A stretch of 64,000 bases of DNA from Kitasatospora aureofaciens (GTDB lineage Bacteria > Actinomycetota > Actinomycetes > Streptomycetales > Streptomycetaceae), in assembly GCF_019192735.1 (NCBI RefSeq), contig NZ_JAHTKP010000022.1, forward strand, positions 61,568 to 125,567. The letters run 5' to 3'. A model generated the notes under the pieces. It saw nothing but the letters and a program-made list of their open reading frames with translations, did no database searches and was not told the DNA's origin. The position numbers and the translations under genes are program-made. This document shows, piece after piece, positions 7,720-15,057 of the stretch. Position 1 is the stretch's first letter. Each line of letters starts with the position of its first letter.

Positions 7720-8409
7720 ATGGAGTCCCAACTGCCAGACCGCGACGAGGGTTCGGGCGTCGGTCGCCGCCGGATGCTGGGCCTCGCGCTCGGGGCGGGT
7801 CTCGTCCCGGCGCTGGGGTCGGCCCCCGCACACGCCGAGCCCACCTCCGAAGCCGCGCCCACGCACGCCCCCACACACGCGCCCGAGGTCGCCCCCGTGC
7901 ACGCACCCGCCCACGCTCCAGCCGTCCTCGGCCGCCAGGTCGCCGAGGTGGCCGCCGCCCAGATCGGCGTGCCGTACGCCTGGGGCGGCGGCGACCGGCT
8001 CGGCGCGAGCCTCGGCTTCTGCGACGACGAGAACGGCTACCTCGACGGCAAGTGTCTGGGCGAGACCACCGTCGGCTTCGACTGCAGCGGCCTGTCCCTC
8101 TACTGCTGGTACCGGGCCAGCCACGGCACGGTCGAACTCGGCCACTACACCGTCGCCCAGTTCCACCGCAGCGCGGCGGTGGAACGCGACGCGCTGCTCC
8201 CGGGCGATCTGCTGTTCTTCTCCCGCCCGGACGCGCCCCTCCACCACGTCGGGATCCACGCGGGCGACGGCGCGATGATCCACGCCGAGCGGACCGGCAC
8301 GCTGATCACCCGCGTCGAGAACGTCCTCGGAATCCCGCGCTGGGCAGGCGAGTTCGCGGGCGCCCGCCGCCCTCAGCCGTTCACCGGCCGCTCAAACCCG
8401 ATCGCCTGA
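7720..8409 (+). CDS. secreted NlpC/P60 family peptidoglycan hydrolase
   Basis: A 229-residue exported cysteine peptidase predicted to cut stem peptides in the cell wall. The N-terminus GRRRMLGLALGAGLVPALG is a twin-arginine-type signal, followed by a low-complexity linker rich in THAP/VHAP repeats (about residues 35-65). The catalytic Cys is in VGFDCSGLSLYCW and the His in HHVGIHAGDGAMIHA; PYAWGG opens the domain. ATG at 7720 is preferred to the GTG one codon earlier; GAGAGGG lies upstream. An insertion containing FCDDENGYLDGKC between PYAWGG and the catalytic Cys is longer than in minimal family members and has two Cys that could form a disulfide. Confidence 0.88.
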   Translation: MESQLPDRDEGSGVGRRRMLGLALGAGLVPALGSAPAHAEPTSEAAPTHAPTHAPEVAPVHAPAHAPAVLGRQVAEVAAAQIGVPYAWGGGDRLGASLGFCDDENGYLDGKCLGETTVGFDCSGLSLYCWYRASHGTVELGHYTVAQFHRSAAVERDALLPGDLLFFSRPDAPLHHVGIHAGDGAMIHAERTGTLITRVENVLGIPRWAGEFAGARRPQPFTGRSNPIA

Positions 8410-8430
8410 CGCCCCGAGGCGCTCGCCCGA

Positions 8431-8444
8431 CGGTTCACGAACCG
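8431..8444. repeat. short inverted repeat between convergent genes
   Basis: CGGTTC-AC-GAACCG lies between the convergent NlpC/P60 and MarR genes, with a further GAACCG at 8450-8455. It could be a weak terminator or a binding site; no T-tract follows. Confidence 0.35.
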
Positions 8445-8457
8445 ATCACGAACCGAG

Positions 8458-8946
8458 TTACGGGCCGACGCGCCCGCCCGAAAGCCCTCCGTGGACGCGC
8501 AGCAGCAGCCCCTGCAGCACCTGACGCTCCTGCGCGTCCAGCGGCGCGAGCACCTCGTCCTGCACCGCGCGCGCCTCGCCGTCGAGTTCGGCGAGCAGCG
8601 CCCGCCCCGCGTCGGTGACCGACACCGACACGCGCCGCCGGTCCGCGGTGTCCCGGGTCCGCTCGACGTACCCGCCGGCGGCCAGCTGGTCGGCGACCTT
8701 GGCCAGGTCGCTCGGGTCCAGGCCCAGCCGCTCGACCAGGTCCCGCTGGGCGTGCGGCCCGAAGTCGGCGAGCGCGGCCAGCACGGCCATGTCCCAGAGC
8801 CGCAGCCCGCGCTCTGCCAACCGCTCGGCGAGGCGCCCGCGCGCGGTTCGGCCGATCCGGGAGAGCAGGTAGGTGCTGAGATCCAGCAGCGTCGGCGGCA
8901 TGTCACGCGCAGGGTGCCCGGCGGGCGTGGGAAGCGAGGAGGTCAT
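8458..8946 (-). CDS. MarR-family transcriptional regulator
   Basis: A 162-residue winged-helix regulator. The HTH core is visible as ERLGLDPSDLAKVADQLAAG followed by YVERTRDTADRRRVSVSVTD, the wing with the conserved DxRR. It is transcribed divergently from the VOC-family gene at 9017, separated by 70 bp that hold a pair of inverted repeats, so it probably represses both. ATG at 8946 is used; no strong ribosome site is visible and an in-frame ATG 15 codons later (MPPTLLD) is possible. The inducing ligand is unknown. Confidence 0.88.
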   Translation of the reverse strand: MTSSLPTPAGHPARDMPPTLLDLSTYLLSRIGRTARGRLAERLAERGLRLWDMAVLAALADFGPHAQRDLVERLGLDPSDLAKVADQLAAGGYVERTRDTADRRRVSVSVTDAGRALLAELDGEARAVQDEVLAPLDAQERQVLQGLLLRVHGGLSGGRVGP

Positions 8947-8956
8947 GGCCGAAGTC

Positions 8957-8989
8957 TAGGGTTCATCCCTATAGTGGGTTAACACCTAT
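8957..8989. promoter_or_regulatory. candidate double MarR operator in the divergent promoter
   Basis: Two adjacent inverted repeats fill the 70-bp divergent gap: TAGGG-TTCAT-CCCTA at 8957-8971 (perfect arms) and ATAGTG-GGTTAA-CACCTAT at 8971-8989 (one-base arm difference). They share a base and are the only AT-rich part of the gap. Their place fits autoregulation by the MarR protein and control of the VOC gene. Confidence 0.5.
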
Positions 8990-9016
8990 TAATCCGAGCC
9001 GCCAGGAGCCCTGCCC

Positions 9017-9427
9017 GTGGACGCCCTGTACCCCCGCCTGCTCGTCACCCGCTTCGCCGAGTGCTTCGCCTTCTACCGCGCGATCCTCCCGCCCCTCACC
9101 GGCGCCGCCCTGGTCAAGGGCGCTCCCGAGGGCCCGTACGCCAACTGGGATGTCGACGACCAGGCCGTCCTGGTGCTCTTCGACCGCGCCGCGATGGCCA
9201 CCACCCTCGGCACCACCGACCTGCCCGACCGCCCCTCCTCCCCCGCGCAGGACGCCGCGATGCTGGTCTTCCGCGTCGACGACGTGGACAAGGCACTCGC
9301 CCTCTGCCTCGGCCACAGCGGCACCCTCGCCATCGCCGCCACCGACCGGCCCGAGTGGGGCCCGAACCTGCGCAGCGCCCACCTGCGGGACCCGGACGGC
9401 CACTTGATCGAGCTGCAGTCCTACTGA
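9017..9427 (+). CDS. VOC-superfamily protein (glyoxalase/bleomycin-resistance type)
   Basis: A 136-residue paired beta-alpha-beta-beta-beta protein. The first module has MDALYPRLLVTRFAECFAFY and the second runs from AAMLVFRVDDVDKALALC to LRDPDGHLIELQSY, where the final Glu is the usual metal ligand. Glyoxalases, dioxygenases and antibiotic-binding proteins share this fold; the substrate cannot be told. GTG at 9017 has AGGAG eight bases upstream. It is divergent from the marR gene and probably under its control, and ends in a strong hairpin shared with the convergent small secreted protein gene. Confidence 0.82.
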   Translation: MDALYPRLLVTRFAECFAFYRAILPPLTGAALVKGAPEGPYANWDVDDQAVLVLFDRAAMATTLGTTDLPDRPSSPAQDAAMLVFRVDDVDKALALCLGHSGTLAIAATDRPEWGPNLRSAHLRDPDGHLIELQSY

Positions 9428-9444
9428 CGCCCCGCTGAGCCCCT

Positions 9445-9473
9445 GGCGGCCCCGCCCGTACAACGGGGCCGCC
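9445..9473. terminator. bidirectional terminator hairpin
   Basis: GGCGGCCCCG (9445-9454) pairs perfectly with CGGGGCCGCC (9464-9473) around a 9-base loop. It sits between the stops of two convergent genes (VOC protein and small secreted protein). No T-run follows, as is common in streptomycetes. Confidence 0.75.
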
Positions 9474-9488
9474 GGGGGAACCGGGCGA

Positions 9489-9677
9489 TCAGCCGTGGAA
9501 GACCTGGAGCTCACGGACCGCGTCGTTGAAGTCCTGGCCCAACCAGCCGGCCGGCAGAACCTCCGGGACGGGCAGCGGGCGGAGCGCGGCCGGCGGGGCC
9601 GGGGCGGCGGCTACCGCCCCGGCGACGGAGAGACAGGCGGCGAGAGCGGGACCGACGAACCTGCGCGAGGTGCGCAT
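9489..9677 (-). CDS. small secreted protein, unknown function
   Basis: A 62-residue protein with a classic signal peptide: MRTSRR charged end, VGPALAACLSVAGAVAAAPA hydrophobic core with AxA-type cleavage site. The mature part is only about 35 residues (LPAGWLGQDFNDAVRELQVFHG at the end) with no Cys. ATG at 9677 has GGAGGAA five bases upstream, so the start is firm despite longer open frame. It resembles the many small exported peptides of streptomycetes; no family is recognised. Confidence 0.7.
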   Translation of the reverse strand: MRTSRRFVGPALAACLSVAGAVAAAPAPPAALRPLPVPEVLPAGWLGQDFNDAVRELQVFHG

Positions 9678-9879
9678 GGGGTTCCTCCGGAACAGGGGGG
9701 ACAGCGGCAGCCGCGGACTCGGCCGCCCGGCCCATTCCCGCCCGGCCCATTCGACGGGCGGCCGAGTCCCCCGGACAGTCCGACACACCGCAGACCGCAC
9801 TAGTCGTACGCATGCCGCCGAACTACCGCGCCGGTATGCCACCGGGCTGCCGCCGAGCCGTCCATCCAGCCGCTACCCC

Positions 9880-11181
9880 TCACCGCCCGGGCCCGTCCTC
9901 CCACAGTTCCCCGCTGCACCCCGCCACCAGCGCCCCGATCCGCGCGAGCGCCTCCTCCGCCGGCATCGGGTCGAGCCGGCGGCCGTCGCGCAGGCGCAGC
10001 GCGACGCGCTCGTCGACGGCCTCCTTGGCGCCGATCACCGCCTGGTACGGCACCAGCCGCGCCTCCCGGATCCGGGCGCCGAGGCTCCCGTACTCGGGGC
10101 CGGCGACCTCGGCGCGCAGTCCGAGGTCGAGGCAGCGCTCCCGCAGCCGCTCGGCCTGCGGGAGTTCGGCCTCGGAGATCGGCAGCAGCACGATCTGGGT
10201 CGGCGCGAGCCAGGCCGGGAACGCGCCGCCGTACAGCTCGATCAGGTGGGCGACCACCCGCTCGACGCTGCCGATCACGCTGCGGTGGACCATCACCGGC
10301 CGGTGCTTGGCGCCGTCGGGGCCGATGTAGTGCAGGCCGAACCGCTCGGGCTGGTGGAAGTCGATCTGCACGGTGGAGAGGGTGAACTCGCGCCCGGCGC
10401 CGTCGGCGATCTGGACGTCGATCTTGGGCCCGTAGAACGCGGCCTCGCCCTCCGCCGCCTCGAACGGCACACCGGAGCGCTCCAGGACGTCGGTCAGAAG
10501 CGCGGTGGCGCGTCCCCAAAGCACCGGGTCCGCCACGTACTTGCCGCCCGCGCCGGGGAGCGAGAGCCGGTAGCGGACCGGCTTGACGCCCAGCGCGCGG
10601 TGCGCCTCGCGGATCAACTCCAGTGCGGCGACGGCCTCGTCGGCCGCCTGCTCCGGGGTGCAGAAGACGTGCGCGTCGTTCAGCTGGATCGCCCGGACCC
10701 TGGTGAGCCCGCCGAGGACGCCGGACAGTTCGGAGCGGTACATGCCGCCCAACTCGGCCATGCGCAGCGGGAGTTCCCGGTAGCTGTGGGGGCGGGAGCG
10801 GAAAATCAGGGCGTGGTGCGGACAGAGGCTCGGCCGCAGCACCATCTCCTCCGAACCCAGGCGCATCGGCGGGAACATGTCGTCGCGGTAGTGCGCCCAG
10901 TGGCCGGAGATCTCGTACAGCTCGCGCTTGCCGAGCACCGGCGAGTAGACGTGGCGGTAGCCGGCCCGCCGCTCGCGCTCGCGGATGAACTCCTCCAGGG
11001 TGTGCCGGACGGCGGCGCCGTCGGGCAGCCAGTACGGGAGGCCGGAGCCCATCAGTGGGTCGGTGTCGAAGAGGTCCAACTCGCGGCCGAGCCTGCGGTG
11101 GTCGTGCGGGTGGGCGTGAGCGCCGTCCTGCAGGTGGGCGTGAGCGTGGTCCTGCAGGTGGTCGTGCGCGGGGGCGTTCAT
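9880..11181 (-). CDS. thrS: threonyl-tRNA synthetase, short form lacking TGS and editing domains
   Basis: Charges tRNA-Thr. The 433-residue protein begins directly at the catalytic core after a His-rich head (residues 5-28, two 8-residue units HLQDHAHA/HLQDGAHA). It lacks the N-terminal TGS and zinc-dependent editing domains of full-length ThrRS (about 640 residues). Catalytic zinc ligands are conserved: Cys in LRPSLCPHHA, His in NDAHVF, His in VHRSVIGSVER. Motif 2 Arg is in MYRSELSGV, and an anticodon-binding domain (LPISEAELPQAERLRERC) follows. Such duplicates are known in Streptomyces and may be resistant or stress-induced forms. ATG at 11181 is used. A Thr-codon leader peptide and hairpin precede it, implying control by attenuation. 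Confidence 0.9.
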   Translation of the reverse strand: MNAPAHDHLQDHAHAHLQDGAHAHPHDHRRLGRELDLFDTDPLMGSGLPYWLPDGAAVRHTLEEFIRERERRAGYRHVYSPVLGKRELYEISGHWAHYRDDMFPPMRLGSEEMVLRPSLCPHHALIFRSRPHSYRELPLRMAELGGMYRSELSGVLGGLTRVRAIQLNDAHVFCTPEQAADEAVAALELIREAHRALGVKPVRYRLSLPGAGGKYVADPVLWGRATALLTDVLERSGVPFEAAEGEAAFYGPKIDVQIADGAGREFTLSTVQIDFHQPERFGLHYIGPDGAKHRPVMVHRSVIGSVERVVAHLIELYGGAFPAWLAPTQIVLLPISEAELPQAERLRERCLDLGLRAEVAGPEYGSLGARIREARLVPYQAVIGAKEAVDERVALRLRDGRRLDPMPAEEALARIGALVAGCSGELWEDGPGR

Positions 11182-11228
11182 GAGGGTGGTCTCCACTCGG
11201 ATGTGCGGGCGAGTGGACCGGTACGACA

Positions 11229-11256
11229 AAGCCCCGGGGCACTCGCCCCGGGGCTT
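11229..11256 (-). terminator. attenuator-type terminator hairpin upstream of thrS
   Basis: On the minus strand AAGCCCCGGGGC pairs perfectly with GCCCCGGGGCTT (12 bp) around GAGT and is followed by TTTGTC, a factor-independent terminator. It lies between the leader peptide (stop at 11273) and the thrS start (11181), so it would stop transcription before the gene. The hairpin apex GGCGAGTGC is complementary over nine bases to leader codons 5-7 (GCACTCGCC), a possible competing pairing. Confidence 0.8.
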
Positions 11257-11272
11257 CGGACTAGGTCAGCAG

Positions 11273-11326
11273 TCAGCGCGCCGGGACTCTCTCCGGCGTC
11301 GTCGTGGCGAGTGCAGCGCGCTTCAT
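11273..11326 (-). CDS. thrS leader peptide with three consecutive Thr codons
   Basis: A 17-residue ORF reads MKRAALATTTPERVPAR. Codons 8-10 are ACG ACG ACG, and the stop is 17 bases before the terminator hairpin. This is the layout of ribosome-mediated attenuation: uncharged tRNA-Thr would stall the ribosome on the Thr run. No Shine-Dalgarno is seen, but TACCGT lies seven bases before the ATG and could be a -10 element giving a leaderless transcript starting at the A of ATG. The peptide is too short to be found by ordinary gene calling. Function is inferred from arrangement only. Confidence 0.7.
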   Translation of the reverse strand: MKRAALATTTPERVPAR

Positions 11327-11400
11327 GGGATCCACGGTAGCAGGTCCGCGGCCCCGGTGTTGATCTTTTACTCAAGGCCTCTCCCGTGGCCGCGAGCCGA

Positions 11401-12135
11401 TCAGGACAGCACCACGCACCCGCGCGCCGTCAGCGCGTCGAGCAGTCGCGCCGCGGGCCGGACCTCGTTCCACCGCAGGTCCAGCTTCTCCAGGGCGGGC
11501 AGCTCGGCGAGCCAGTCCGACAGTTCGGTGATCCCGTTGCCGCGCAGGTCGAGGCGGCGCAGCCGGGGCAGCCCGGCGAGCGCCGGCGGGATCTCGGTGA
11601 AGGCGTTCTCGCGCAGGTCGAGTTCGCGCAGTTCGGTGAGTTTCCGCGCGGAGTCCGGCAGGGTGCTCAACTGGTTGCCCCGCAACCAGAGTTCGCGCAG
11701 GGCGACGAGCGCGCCGAGCGTCTCCGGGAGCGCGGTGAGCCGGTTGTGCTGGGCGCGCAGCTCGACGAGTTCGGTCATCTCGCCGATGCTGTGGGGGAGT
11801 TCGGCGATCCGGTTCTCGCCGATGTTGAGGTACCGCAGCACGGTGAGCCTGCCGAGCGCGTCCGGGAGGGCTGTCAGCGCGTTGTCGTGCAGGTAGAGGA
11901 AGTCGCGCAGACCGGTGAGGTCGCCGAGTTCGGCGGGGACCTCGGCGAGCCGGTTGTGTCCGAGGTCGAGCGTGCGCAGGCTATTCAACCGGCGCACGGA
12001 GGACGGCAGTTGGACGAGCCCGGTCTCCGCGAGGATCAGCACGGTCAGGTCGGTGCGGTCCCACACGTCGGCCGGCACTTCGCCGAGGGACTGCCGCCAG
12101 AGGTTGAGAGTGGTGTCGTCGGTCACGCCGCCCAT
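11401..12135 (-). CDS. leucine-rich repeat protein
   Basis: A 244-residue protein made almost wholly of about nine 23-residue leucine-rich repeats of the LxxLxLxxNxLxxLPxxL type, for example LRTLDLGHNRLAEVPAELGD and LRELDLRENAFTEIPPALAG. There is no signal peptide or transmembrane segment, so it should be cytoplasmic and serve in protein-protein contacts. LRR proteins of this size occur in streptomycetes with unknown partners. ATG at 12135 is taken; GTG at 12126 is possible. It is upstream of thrS on the same strand, but the thrS leader seems to have its own promoter. Confidence 0.85.
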   Translation of the reverse strand: MGGVTDDTTLNLWRQSLGEVPADVWDRTDLTVLILAETGLVQLPSSVRRLNSLRTLDLGHNRLAEVPAELGDLTGLRDFLYLHDNALTALPDALGRLTVLRYLNIGENRIAELPHSIGEMTELVELRAQHNRLTALPETLGALVALRELWLRGNQLSTLPDSARKLTELRELDLRENAFTEIPPALAGLPRLRRLDLRGNGITELSDWLAELPALEKLDLRWNEVRPAARLLDALTARGCVVLS

Positions 12136-12313
12136 TGTGCGACATCAGGAGCTCCCCCCACAGACCGCGCCAGGGTCTGGCATAGCCATGGCAAAGCCTT
12201 CCCATCACCGCCGTCGCACGTCTGGACGAACCACCAACCGAACTGATGTGGTGTCGGGGCTCAACACGCACGCAGTTCCCCCCTCCCTCACACCCTCACT
12301 CGGGAGCAGACGC

Positions 12314-13261
12314 ATGCGCACCAGAACGCTCAAGGTCGCCGCCCACACCCTCGCCGCGCTGGCCCTGGCCGCCTTCGGCACCACCTCCCTCGCCACCGGG
12401 GCCGAGGCGCAACCCGCCACGGCGGCAACCCACTTCGGCGCCAAGCCGCTCAACCCCGGCGCGTCCGGGGCACAGCAACCGGCCGCCACCTCCACCAACA
12501 CCCTGAAGGTCGGCTCCAGCGCAAGCCAGGGCGTGGTGTCCCCAACCCCCAAGGTGTACCTGGTCTTCTGGGGCACCCAGTGGTCGTCGGACCCCGCCGG
12601 GGTCGCCGCCGACATGCAGAACATGTTCAAGGGCCTCTACGGCAGCCAGGACACCTGGGGCACCATCCTCGACCAGTACTGCGAGGGCGTCCCCAAGGGC
12701 ACCGTCACCTGCGGCACCCAGGGCGTCCACGTCAAGCACCCGACCTCGTCCCCGCTGGCCGGAGTGTGGTTCGACAAGTCCGCCGCCTCTCCCGGCAGCG
12801 CGACCGCCGCCCAGCTCGCCGCGGAGGCCGGCAAGGCCGCCGCCCACTTCGGCAACACCACCCAGGCACCCAACCTGAACGCCCAGTACGTGATCCTCTC
12901 CCCCACGGGCACCCACCCGGATGGCTTCCCCAACTCTGGTTTCTGCGCCTGGCACGACTTCACCACCACCACGTACGGCAAGCTCGCGTACACCAACCTG
13001 CCCTACATTCCCGACAGCGGGCCGGGCGCCTGCACCACCTTCACCGACGGCCGCCTGCTCTCCGGCATCGAGTCCACCGAGACCCACGAGTACGCCGAGA
13101 CCGTCACCGACTTCTGGCCCAGCATCGGCTGGAACGGCGGCGGCGGCGAGATCGGCGACGCCTGCGTCCAGCTCGACGCCTACGTCACGCTGTCCACCGG
13201 CACCTTCGACCTCCAGGGCCTGTGGTCCAACAGCGCGAACAAGTGCGTGACCCACGGCTGA
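12314..13261 (+). CDS. secreted protein with HExxE-type putative metal site
   Basis: A 315-residue exported protein. The signal peptide spans about residues 1-32 (KVAAHTLAALALAAFG, then AEA). The mature part has VYLVFWGTQWSS near residue 85, six Cys likely paired in disulfides, and ESTETHEYAETVTDFWPSIG near 253-272 followed by GEIGDAC. The HEYAE...D pattern with a downstream EIGD resembles secreted families with a zinc-peptidase-like site, but the family is not firmly recognised and activity is unproven. ATG at 12314 has GGGAG seven bases upstream. A strong hairpin follows the stop. Confidence 0.65.
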   Translation: MRTRTLKVAAHTLAALALAAFGTTSLATGAEAQPATAATHFGAKPLNPGASGAQQPAATSTNTLKVGSSASQGVVSPTPKVYLVFWGTQWSSDPAGVAADMQNMFKGLYGSQDTWGTILDQYCEGVPKGTVTCGTQGVHVKHPTSSPLAGVWFDKSAASPGSATAAQLAAEAGKAAAHFGNTTQAPNLNAQYVILSPTGTHPDGFPNSGFCAWHDFTTTTYGKLAYTNLPYIPDSGPGACTTFTDGRLLSGIESTETHEYAETVTDFWPSIGWNGGGGEIGDACVQLDAYVTLSTGTFDLQGLWSNSANKCVTHG

Positions 13262-13273
13262 CGCCGTAGCACC

Positions 13274-13312
13274 GCGGTCTTCCCGGGCGGCCTTGCCTCC
13301 CGGGAAGGCCGC
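13274..13312 (+). terminator. terminator hairpin
   Basis: GCGGTCTTCCCGGG (13274-13287) pairs with CCCGGGAAGGCCGC (13299-13312) over 14 positions with one mismatch, 12 bases after the stop of the secreted protein gene. Confidence 0.75.
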
Positions 13313-13428
13313 AGAGGCGGCGCCGTGCTCTCACCGCGCGGCCCCCACCCGCAGCATCCACCAAAATGCGGCAAATGTGCGATTGACCTAGGGTCGGACC
13401 GTCATCGGCCGCACCGAAAGAGACGTCC

Positions 13429-14928
13429 GTGTCCGAGAACGAGTCCGTGCCCGCGTCCCTCCTCACGCCCGACACTGTCAAGACCAGCGCCGGCACCTTC
13501 GTCTTCTCCGACGGGCTGCCGACGCCCGAGACCACCGCGGCGGTCTACGGCCAGCTGGACCGGGTCCACGGCGTCGCGGCCTTCCGCGCGGGGCTGCCTG
13601 CGGTGTCGCTGTGGGCGATGCGCAAGGCGATGCTCGCCGCAGGCGTGGCCGACGGGGACGTATTGCTGTTCTCCGAGCTGATCGACTGCCGGTCGCTGTT
13701 CCTGACCGCCGACGCCGACGCGGTCTGCTTCCTCACCTTCCTGGACCTCTCCGACGGCCCTCTCGTGGTGGACATCCCGCAGGACTGCGTCGCCGTCGCG
13801 AACGACATGTGGTCCCGGTGGGTGACGGACCTGGGCGTGCCCGGACCCGACCGGGGTGTGGGCGGGCGCCACCTCTTCGCCGGGCCCGGCTACCAGGGGA
13901 CGCTGCCGGAGGGCGGGATGTTCGTGCACCGGGTGCGCACCAACCGCCTCTGGCTGCTGGGCCGTTGCTTCCTGGAGAACGACGACCCGGCCCCGGCGGC
14001 GCGCCGCATCCGCGAGCAGCTGAAGATCACCCCGCACACGCCGGGCGGCTACGGCACCTCCGCCGGATCGTTCCTGCTCGGCGGCTCGTCACTCGCCCGG
14101 CCGGCCGAACCGCGCAGCCCGCGCTTCGTCGAGGGCAGCGGGCTGGCGATCAACACCATCGCACCCGTGGACGCCTCGTTCTTCACCCTGTTGGACGAGG
14201 CGGTGCAGGCCGACCCCGCCACCGCCCTGGCCCCCGAGGTGGCCGCGCCGCTCGCCGCCGTCGGCATCGTCAAGGACCGGCCGTTCACCCCCGACGGGTA
14301 CTGGCAGGAGGTGCTGGAGGACGCGGCCGCGACCGCCAACGCCTATGTACGGGCGGTGGCGATGCGGCCCCGCCCCGAGGACGGGTTCCACTTCTACCCC
14401 GGGACCGGCTCCCGGTGGACGTCGCCGTTCCCCGACCACGGGGCCACGCACCTCGACGCCCGCGCGTCCTTCTGCTACCTGGCCACCGGGATCACCCCGG
14501 CGATGTGCATGAACCTCCCGCGGATCGGCTCGCAGTACGTGAGCGCGACCATGGACGCGTCCGGCCTGCCGCTGGAGGGCGACCGGACCTACCGGCTGAT
14601 CCTGCCGCCCGGGATCCCCGCGGAGAAGTTCTGGTCGATCACTCTGTACGACAACCAGACCCGCTCGATGCTCGCCACCGAGCAGCGCTTCCCGCGGGCC
14701 GGCTCCCAGACCTGCCCGACCCCGGCCGCCGTCCCCGACAAGGACGGATCCGTCAGCCTCTGGTTCGACCCCGTCCGCCCGGACGGCGTGCCGGAGGGCA
14801 ACTGGGTGCAGACCCTGCCCGGCAGCAACTGGTTCGCGGTCCTGCGCCTCTACAACCCGCTGCCCGCCTTCTTCGACCGGTCCTGGCGCCCCGGCGAGAT
14901 CGAGCTGCTCTCCCCCGCCACCGCCTGA
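13429..14928 (+). CDS. DUF1254/DUF1214 domain protein
   Basis: A 499-residue protein with the two-domain layout of the VPS1/DUF1254-DUF1214 family. The N-terminal part has VYGQLDRVHGVAAFRAGLPA and the C-terminal DUF1214 part has TYRLILPPGIPAEKFWSITL, YDNQTRSMLATEQRFPR and GSNWFAVLRLYNPLPAFFDR. The biochemical role of this family is not established. No signal peptide is seen. GTG at 13429 starts the conserved part, with a weak AAAGAG upstream. It stands alone between a terminator and the next gene 129 bp downstream. Confidence 0.8.
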   Translation: MSENESVPASLLTPDTVKTSAGTFVFSDGLPTPETTAAVYGQLDRVHGVAAFRAGLPAVSLWAMRKAMLAAGVADGDVLLFSELIDCRSLFLTADADAVCFLTFLDLSDGPLVVDIPQDCVAVANDMWSRWVTDLGVPGPDRGVGGRHLFAGPGYQGTLPEGGMFVHRVRTNRLWLLGRCFLENDDPAPAARRIREQLKITPHTPGGYGTSAGSFLLGGSSLARPAEPRSPRFVEGSGLAINTIAPVDASFFTLLDEAVQADPATALAPEVAAPLAAVGIVKDRPFTPDGYWQEVLEDAAATANAYVRAVAMRPRPEDGFHFYPGTGSRWTSPFPDHGATHLDARASFCYLATGITPAMCMNLPRIGSQYVSATMDASGLPLEGDRTYRLILPPGIPAEKFWSITLYDNQTRSMLATEQRFPRAGSQTCPTPAAVPDKDGSVSLWFDPVRPDGVPEGNWVQTLPGSNWFAVLRLYNPLPAFFDRSWRPGEIELLSPATA

Positions 14929-15057
14929 CCCGGGGGCACCGAAGGCGGCACCGAGAGCACCACCCGTCTCCAGCGGCTGGCGCCGGCTCCCGGCCGTCCA
15001 GTCCCCGCGCCTGAGCCGAGGGCCGGCCCGTCCGCGGGCAGCGGTACGCTCGCCCGC

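Noticed and set aside
8431..8455. Strong terminator between the NlpC/P60 and MarR genes
   Set aside because: The stem is only 6 bp with a 2-base loop; kept only as a short inverted repeat.
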